This document shows positions 31,155 to 35,657 of a stretch of 35,657 nucleotides of DNA, one piece after another (the first letter of the stretch is position 1; every line of letters starts with the position of its first letter). Under the pieces are notes generated by a model. That model saw only the letters and a program-made list of their open reading frames with translations. It did no database searches and was not told the DNA's origin. The DNA is from Gryganskiella cystojenkinii (lineage: Eukaryota; Mortierellomycota; Mortierellomycetes; Mortierellales; Mortierellaceae): contig JAAAIG010000253.1 in assembly GCA_015852425.1 (NCBI GenBank), positions 1 to 35,657 on the forward strand, given 5' to 3'. Made by a program: the position numbers and the translations under genes.

Positions 31155-33200
31155 CTAAACGGTCCACTTCAGCTCTCCTTCAGGCCCCTTGCTTGTCTTG
31201 CGCGACAAGACCTCCATGACCTTCTCACGGACACCAATCTTGCCTCCACTCTTCTTGACAAGGACGTCGGCAACTTCCTCAGCAGTCAACTGCAAAGGAC
31301 CGCTGCCCTCGGCCTCACCAGTCACCAACAAACGAATCTCATCCTCCGAGGGAAGACCATAGCGTCTGAAGGGGTACTCCTTGAATTGTGTAGTATTCGA
31401 GAGTTGAAGGGCCACGGGGCTCTGGTTTCTGAAATACTCGCCCAACATTTGTTCGCGATCAACCTCCTCGATCGTGGCAGGTTGCCAGTGAGGCTCGTTA
31501 GTCTTGTCCAACAAGAGGGCACGAACACCCTCAGCAAAGTCATGTCCATACAGGAACTGACGAGACAACTGGTGCTCCATTCTGAAGCAATCTGCGACAC
31601 CGAGATGGGCACCCTCACGGATTTGTTGGAGGGTGACCTTGAGCGAAGTTGGCGAGACCGAACGGAGGGTCTTTAAGGTGCTCTTGGCAAAGGGGGTCTC
31701 CTCCTGCTCCAAAGCGGCAACGATCTCCTCGATGGTGTTGAAACGGAAGCAACGGTCAATGGCGTTACGGTTATCAGAGAGAGCATATTTGTGGTTGTGA
31801 AGGGGTTCGCTGACAAACTCCTCGATCGCCATGTTGATCACGTCGTGGTTATCAGTCTCCAACTCACTGAGGCGATCCTCCAAAGCGGCCAAGCGCTCAG
31901 AGGGAACGTAGTGAGTAGCAATTCCGGCGTAGCTAAAAAAAAACATATTTTGAACAAAGGAATAAAAGAAACTGCCATGTTAGTAAAGTTGCTCTCGTTG
32001 TTACGATTTAGGCGAATCTGATCCATGGATGCTGCTGCTCAATGATCTTGAATACGGCAGATCAGGGTGCCTGGGTTTCTTACACAGTGTCAATGCCCTT
32101 CAGGCGGGTGCCGATAAGACCGAGGTAGGTACCAGTCTCACCATCCAAACGTGGCAAGAAGAAGGATCCTCCGACATCAGGGAACAATCCGATGTTGGTC
32201 TCTGGCATGGCGAACAAGGTCTTCTCCGTTGCGATCCTGAAAGGGGCGTGGACAGAGAGTCCGACGCCACCACCCACTATTAATGAAGAACAAAATCAAC
32301 AAGAGTCAGTATTCCGACACGATCCGACGAACACGTTTCCTTGACTGGCGTTAGGTGCGCCGGATCCACATAAAAAAGGGGTAACATACTGGTGATTCCA
32401 TCGAGAATAGCGACAAAGGGAGTCTTCAAGGTGGCGATCATATGGTTCAACTTGTACTCTTCCGCAAAGAAAGACAAGGCTTCTTCATGCTTGTTGTTCT
32501 GAGCCAACTCGACAACCTGACGGACATCTCCTCCAGCGCAGAAAGCCTTCTCTCCTGCTCCCTTGATGACAATGACCTTGCACAAATCGGAAGCATCCCA
32601 AGCCTAAGTTGTCCCGATATAAATTTAGAGATGTGATCAGCACAAGTCCTGTCTTTTGTCCACTAATCGGGCTTTTGTGCATCATACAGTTTGCAAGAGA
32701 AAGACGGACCTGGAGTTGGGGGGTCATGTTGCGGACCATGCTCAAGTTCAAGGCGTTCAGGGCCTTGGGTCTGTTGAGAACAAAGGTGCGACTAGAAAGG
32801 TGCTTGCGGTGCAAGACATCGGCCTAAATAGAAAGAGTTGTAAAGGAGTCGGGTCGCTCAAAGGTCAGTCCACATGAATGGTTGTAGTTGAGACTCTTCT
32901 TGCTATCTCCATTGCGACATGTACCTCGGGAGTCTCCTTTGCAGCAGTGGTGGACATCTATTTGGACAATGAAAGAAATAGGCCAAGTAGATCCGGAACG
33001 GGTTAATACCATGATTCGCGTAGGAGAATTGTCGGCTCGGTGTTTTCAGGAACGGCACCAAAAAAAAAAGAGGTGCTGGTTGTGGCTCATACATTAACTC
33101 TAGCTCCGAGGAAGCCGTTGAGCATGCGAATGCGGTTCTGGGCAATGATTGAGGGGGACACCTTGGAGGTGGCTGTCATGCGGAACGTCTGGCGCAACAT
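31155..33200 (-). CDS. EHD3: 3-hydroxyisobutyryl-CoA hydrolase, mitochondrial (valine catabolism)
   Basis: Six exons in transcription order: 33200-33093, 32957-32925, 32823-32710, 32603-32390, 32276-32084, 31932-31155, with introns of 101-151 bp, encode 479 residues (yeast Ehd3 has 500). All junctions restore crotonase-fold sequence: [14 protein letters not shown], then [14 protein letters not shown] across the exon 4-5 join, then [14 protein letters not shown]. Glu182 and Asp190 in that last stretch keep the spacing of the catalytic pair in human HIBCH (Glu143, Asp151, from memory). The N-terminus ([13 protein letters not shown]) is a basic presequence, so the enzyme acts in the matrix and releases 3-hydroxyisobutyrate from its CoA ester during valine breakdown. 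Exon 2 is only 33 bp and begins ATG TCC, which could serve as an internal start for a form without presequence. It sits between two biosynthetic genes on the same strand. Confidence 0.92.
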
Positions 33201-33525
33201 GTTCGACTTTCTTCCTTTGCGAGTGTGTTTGTGAAGGACAAAAGAGGAAATGGGCGAATCACATCTTTGTCCTTTTTTGTGTGTGGGAAAAGCAACGGAC
33301 AGGAATAAAGATTCCCAAAAAAAAAAAGTGACGTCTCTGAAAATGCTTTTTCGTGCGGATCATACGCTGAAATTGATCCGTCTGATCTGAACTGGAAAAA
33401 AATTGCATGGTCCTGGAAGACACTTTTTTTAATATTTTACAAGCGGACACTTTGTTCGCAAAGGGGTAGGTAAAGGGAAAGGAACGTCTATAGTAAACAA
33501 AAAAGAACAAATGCGGAGAGACAGT
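33201..33525. promoter_or_regulatory. HIBCH promoter and ILV5 downstream region
   Basis: A 325-bp gap with a CRE-like TGACGTC at 33329-33335, about 130 bp before the HIBCH start. It is flanked by an A-run and by T-rich sequence that suits the ILV5 3' end. It lacks the TGAGTAAT element found by the three biosynthetic genes. Confidence 0.45.
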
Positions 33526-34881
33526 TTACTGGTTCTCGGGTCTCAGCTTGCGGACAGACTTGCCAGTGACCCACATCTCGTGGTTGGCAATCTCGGCCAA
33601 CTCGGCCTCCAACTCGGCACGGTAGTTAGGCGTTGAGTTCTTGGTCAACGATCTCCTGGTCTCGGTGCCGTTAGCGACAGACTCGTACAACTCCTCAAAG
33701 ATGGGCTTGGAGGCATCATGGAACTTCTTCCACCAGTCAAGAGCACCACGTTGGGCGGTGGTAGAGCAGTTGGCGTACATCCAATCCATACCGTTGGCGC
33801 CGATCAAGGGGTAGAGCGACTGGGTCGCCTCCTCGACAGTCTCGTTAAAGGCCTCGGAGGGTGTGTGACCACGGGCACGGAGAACCTCGTACTGGGCAAC
33901 GAACAATCCCTGGATGGCGCCCATCAAGACTCCACGCTCACCATAGAGATCAGAGTAGACCTCCTGCTTGAAAGTGGTCTCGTAAAGGTAGCCGGTTCCG
34001 ACACCAACACCGAGGGCAACGGCGCGCTCCTTAGCCTTGCCAGAGACATCTTGGTAAACAGCAACGGATCCGTTAATACCACGGCCCTCGAGGAACAAGT
34101 TACGGACAGTGGTACCAGATCCCTTGGGGGCAACAAGAATGACATCAATATCTTTGGGAGGGATAACGCCGGTATCCTCAGAGTAGATGACCGAGAATCC
34201 GTGAGAGAAGTAAAGGGTCTTGCCCTTGGTGAGGTAGGGCTTGATCTCGTTCCAGAGCTTGGATTGGGCAGCATCTGAGAGCAAGTTCATAATGACAGTA
34301 CCGCGATCGCAAGCCTCGTTGATCTCGAAAAGTGTCTTGCCGGGGATCCAGCCCTCAGCAACGGCCTTGTCCCAGGAGGCACCTTTGCGAGATCCAATAA
34401 TGACATTCAGCTTGTTATCGCGGAGGTTCAAAGCCTGACCTCGTCCCATAGGACCGTAACCGAGGACAGTGAGGGTATCGTTTTTGAAGGTCTCCTGGAG
34501 CTTGGCGGCAGGGTAATCAGTGCGCTCGTAAACGACCTCCTTGGTGCCACCAAAATCCATGGTCTTGACACCACGGGTCTGGACGAAAGCAGTCTGTGTA
34601 CGAAGGGAAAGTCAGATAATTGAATGTTGTCGAAGGATCAGGTTAGATAAGGACTTCACAGAAAATATATCAATTCAGGCACAGATCAGGGGGTGCAGAT
34701 CTTCACAACCAAAAAAACAAAACAAAAAAGTTTGTTGTGGACAAGGGTTTGTTACCTTGCAGACAGCGGCACGGGGGACCTGAGTGATGGCAGCAGAGCG
34801 AGCCATGACGGAGAAGGAGCGAGCAGAGGGGACAGCAACGCGAGTCAACTGGCGGAGAGTGGAGCGGGCAACAAAGCTCAT
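33526..34881 (-). CDS. ILV5: Ketol-acid reductoisomerase, ILV5
   Basis: Two exons (34881-34756 and 34593-33526), with a 162-bp intron, encode 397 residues, matching the fungal length (yeast 395). The presequence MSFVARSTLRQLTRVAVPSA is Arg/Ser-rich and acid-free. The NADPH-binding loop reads GYGPMGRGQALNLRD (from residue 87). The Mg-binding residues Asp257 and Glu261 are in SDLYGERGVLMG, and LYFSHGFS and VAPKGSGTTVR are conserved. In the mitochondrial matrix the enzyme converts acetolactate and acetohydroxybutyrate to the dihydroxy acids of valine/leucine and isoleucine synthesis. Codon use is strongly biased to C-ending triplets, which suggests high expression. Two TGAGTAAT sites lie 480 and 568 bp upstream. 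Confidence 0.96.
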
Positions 34882-35360
34882 GATTGTGGGCGTGAATTAA
34901 GGTAAATTTAAATAAAGAGTGGAGAGAGTGTGAATGAATGGAGGTATCGATAAGATCGATGAAGAGACAGTGGGGTTAGGGTTGAGAGTAATGAAGAAAA
35001 AGAGAAAAGAAAAAGAAAAATATCCGAAGAGAAGGGTCCTGTTATATAGGCAAAAAATTAAGAGGTGTCCACCCGATCTGATCCATTTTGTCGGGGATCT
35101 TGTTGGATTGCGGGCGAGGGGTATTGGCGATGAGGGAAGATGCCTTCAAACAAGTAAGCTGATCGACAATATATTGGACCGATAAAGTGAAAGTAAGCAC
35201 TCGTCCGTTGAGCTGTGTGTCAGTCAGTTTTTGCCCCAGTAGAAAAAACAAAGTCCATATTTTTGGTTTAGCGTTGGTCCGGACAGAAAACGGCATAAGT
35301 CAACAGGGGAGAAGTGCGTTCAGGGTTTCTTTGGATCGAGTCCGTGCAAAGAAACACAAA

Positions 35361-35368
35361 TGAGTAAT
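35361..35368. promoter_or_regulatory. TGAGTAAT site 1 upstream of ILV5
   Basis: Within ACACAAATGAGTAATTT, 480 bp from the start codon. The flanking ACACAA also precedes the LEU site. Confidence 0.45.
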
Positions 35369-35448
35369 TTTTGGCGTTGGAGATAAGGAACGGTCGAGTG
35401 CGAGAAGCCAAGAAAGATCAGGGAGTTGCTCTGATTGGCCACAGCAAG

Positions 35449-35456
35449 TGAGTAAT
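35449..35456. promoter_or_regulatory. TGAGTAAT site 2 upstream of ILV5
   Basis: Within CAAGTGAGTAATCC, 568 bp from the start codon. It shares the 12-mer CAAGTGAGTAAT with the site upstream of the LEU fusion. Confidence 0.45.
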
Positions 35457-35657
35457 CCTGGTCAAAGTCAAAAAGCGCGTCGCACATGAAAATCAAAAAA
35501 AAGAAAGATTTCTCTAATGGTCCGAGTGTGGAGAAGAGAAAAACAGGGAGATCGATTACTGTAGTCTTTTGTGTCTGTCCTTCACCTTCAATCTCGTTTT
35601 CCACCCCTCGAATCGATTGCCTCGTTGCTTCTGCTCGACCCTGTCCTCGGCTTGATT

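Larger units (their letters stand above)
34882..35657. promoter_or_regulatory. ILV5 upstream region, to the window end
   Basis: A 776-bp stretch without a recognisable gene. It contains a TTAGGGTT motif near 34976-34983, two TGAGTAAT sites (listed separately) and an inverted CCAAT box (ATTGG) near 35434. The last 90 bp are CT-rich on the plus strand, typical of the leader of a plus-strand gene that would begin beyond the window. Confidence 0.45.

Noticed and set aside
34976..34983. TTAGGGTT as a telomere-type or Rap1/Tbf1 element
   Set aside because: A single short copy within the ILV5 promoter, too little to support either reading.
35320..35604. 94-codon minus-strand ORF at the right end
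   Set aside because: It overlaps the TGAGTAAT sites and a CT-rich leader, and has no recognisable features.

Overview
This window looks like nuclear DNA of an early-diverging filamentous fungus, most likely Mucoromycota and perhaps Mortierella-like. The reasons are dense intron-containing genes (GT-AG introns mostly 83-200 bp), C-ending codons in the metabolic genes, fungal-type mitochondrial presequences, and a gene that resembles a Fanconi-anaemia core-complex subunit, a pathway largely lost in yeasts. The lineage call is inference. Exon structures below were worked out by hand from splice sites and reading frame; every one closes in frame.

Layout. Left part (1-8.1 kb): an SGNH/GDSL-type hydrolase (+), an Osh4/Kes1-like oxysterol-binding protein (-), a DUF89/ARMT1-type protein (+), and a nine-exon gene (-) whose 827-residue product resembles FAAP100. 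Middle part (8.8-18.4 kb): five consecutive genes with predicted mitochondrial roles: mitochondrial-type isoleucyl-tRNA synthetase (+), a LYR-like protein (-), the HIG1/Rcf1 supercomplex factor (+), COX10 haem O synthase (-) and a PPR protein (+). Then come a bestrophin-like channel (-), a 2.4-kb gene-poor stretch carrying a foldback (MITE-like) element with 106-bp inverted arms, and a 2-oxoglutarate/Fe(II) oxygenase (+).

Right part (24.8-34.9 kb): four consecutive minus-strand genes of branched-chain amino-acid metabolism. They are a LEU2-LEU1 fusion (3-isopropylmalate dehydrogenase joined to both halves of isopropylmalate isomerase in one 1080-aa protein), ILV6 (regulatory subunit of acetolactate synthase), a 3-hydroxyisobutyryl-CoA hydrolase of valine breakdown, and ILV5 (ketol-acid reductoisomerase). 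An identical 8-mer, TGAGTAAT, occurs upstream of the LEU fusion (once), ILV6 (once) and ILV5 (twice).

How they work together: ILV6 and ILV5 act on the mitochondrial route from pyruvate to the valine and leucine precursors. The fusion would perform the isomerisation and oxidation steps that turn 2-isopropylmalate into the leucine keto-acid precursor, probably in the cytosol because it lacks a presequence. The hydrolase works in the opposite, catabolic direction on valine. ILV2, ILV3, LEU4 and the transaminases are not in the window. The cluster, the fusion and the FAAP100-like gene are the observations most worth following up.
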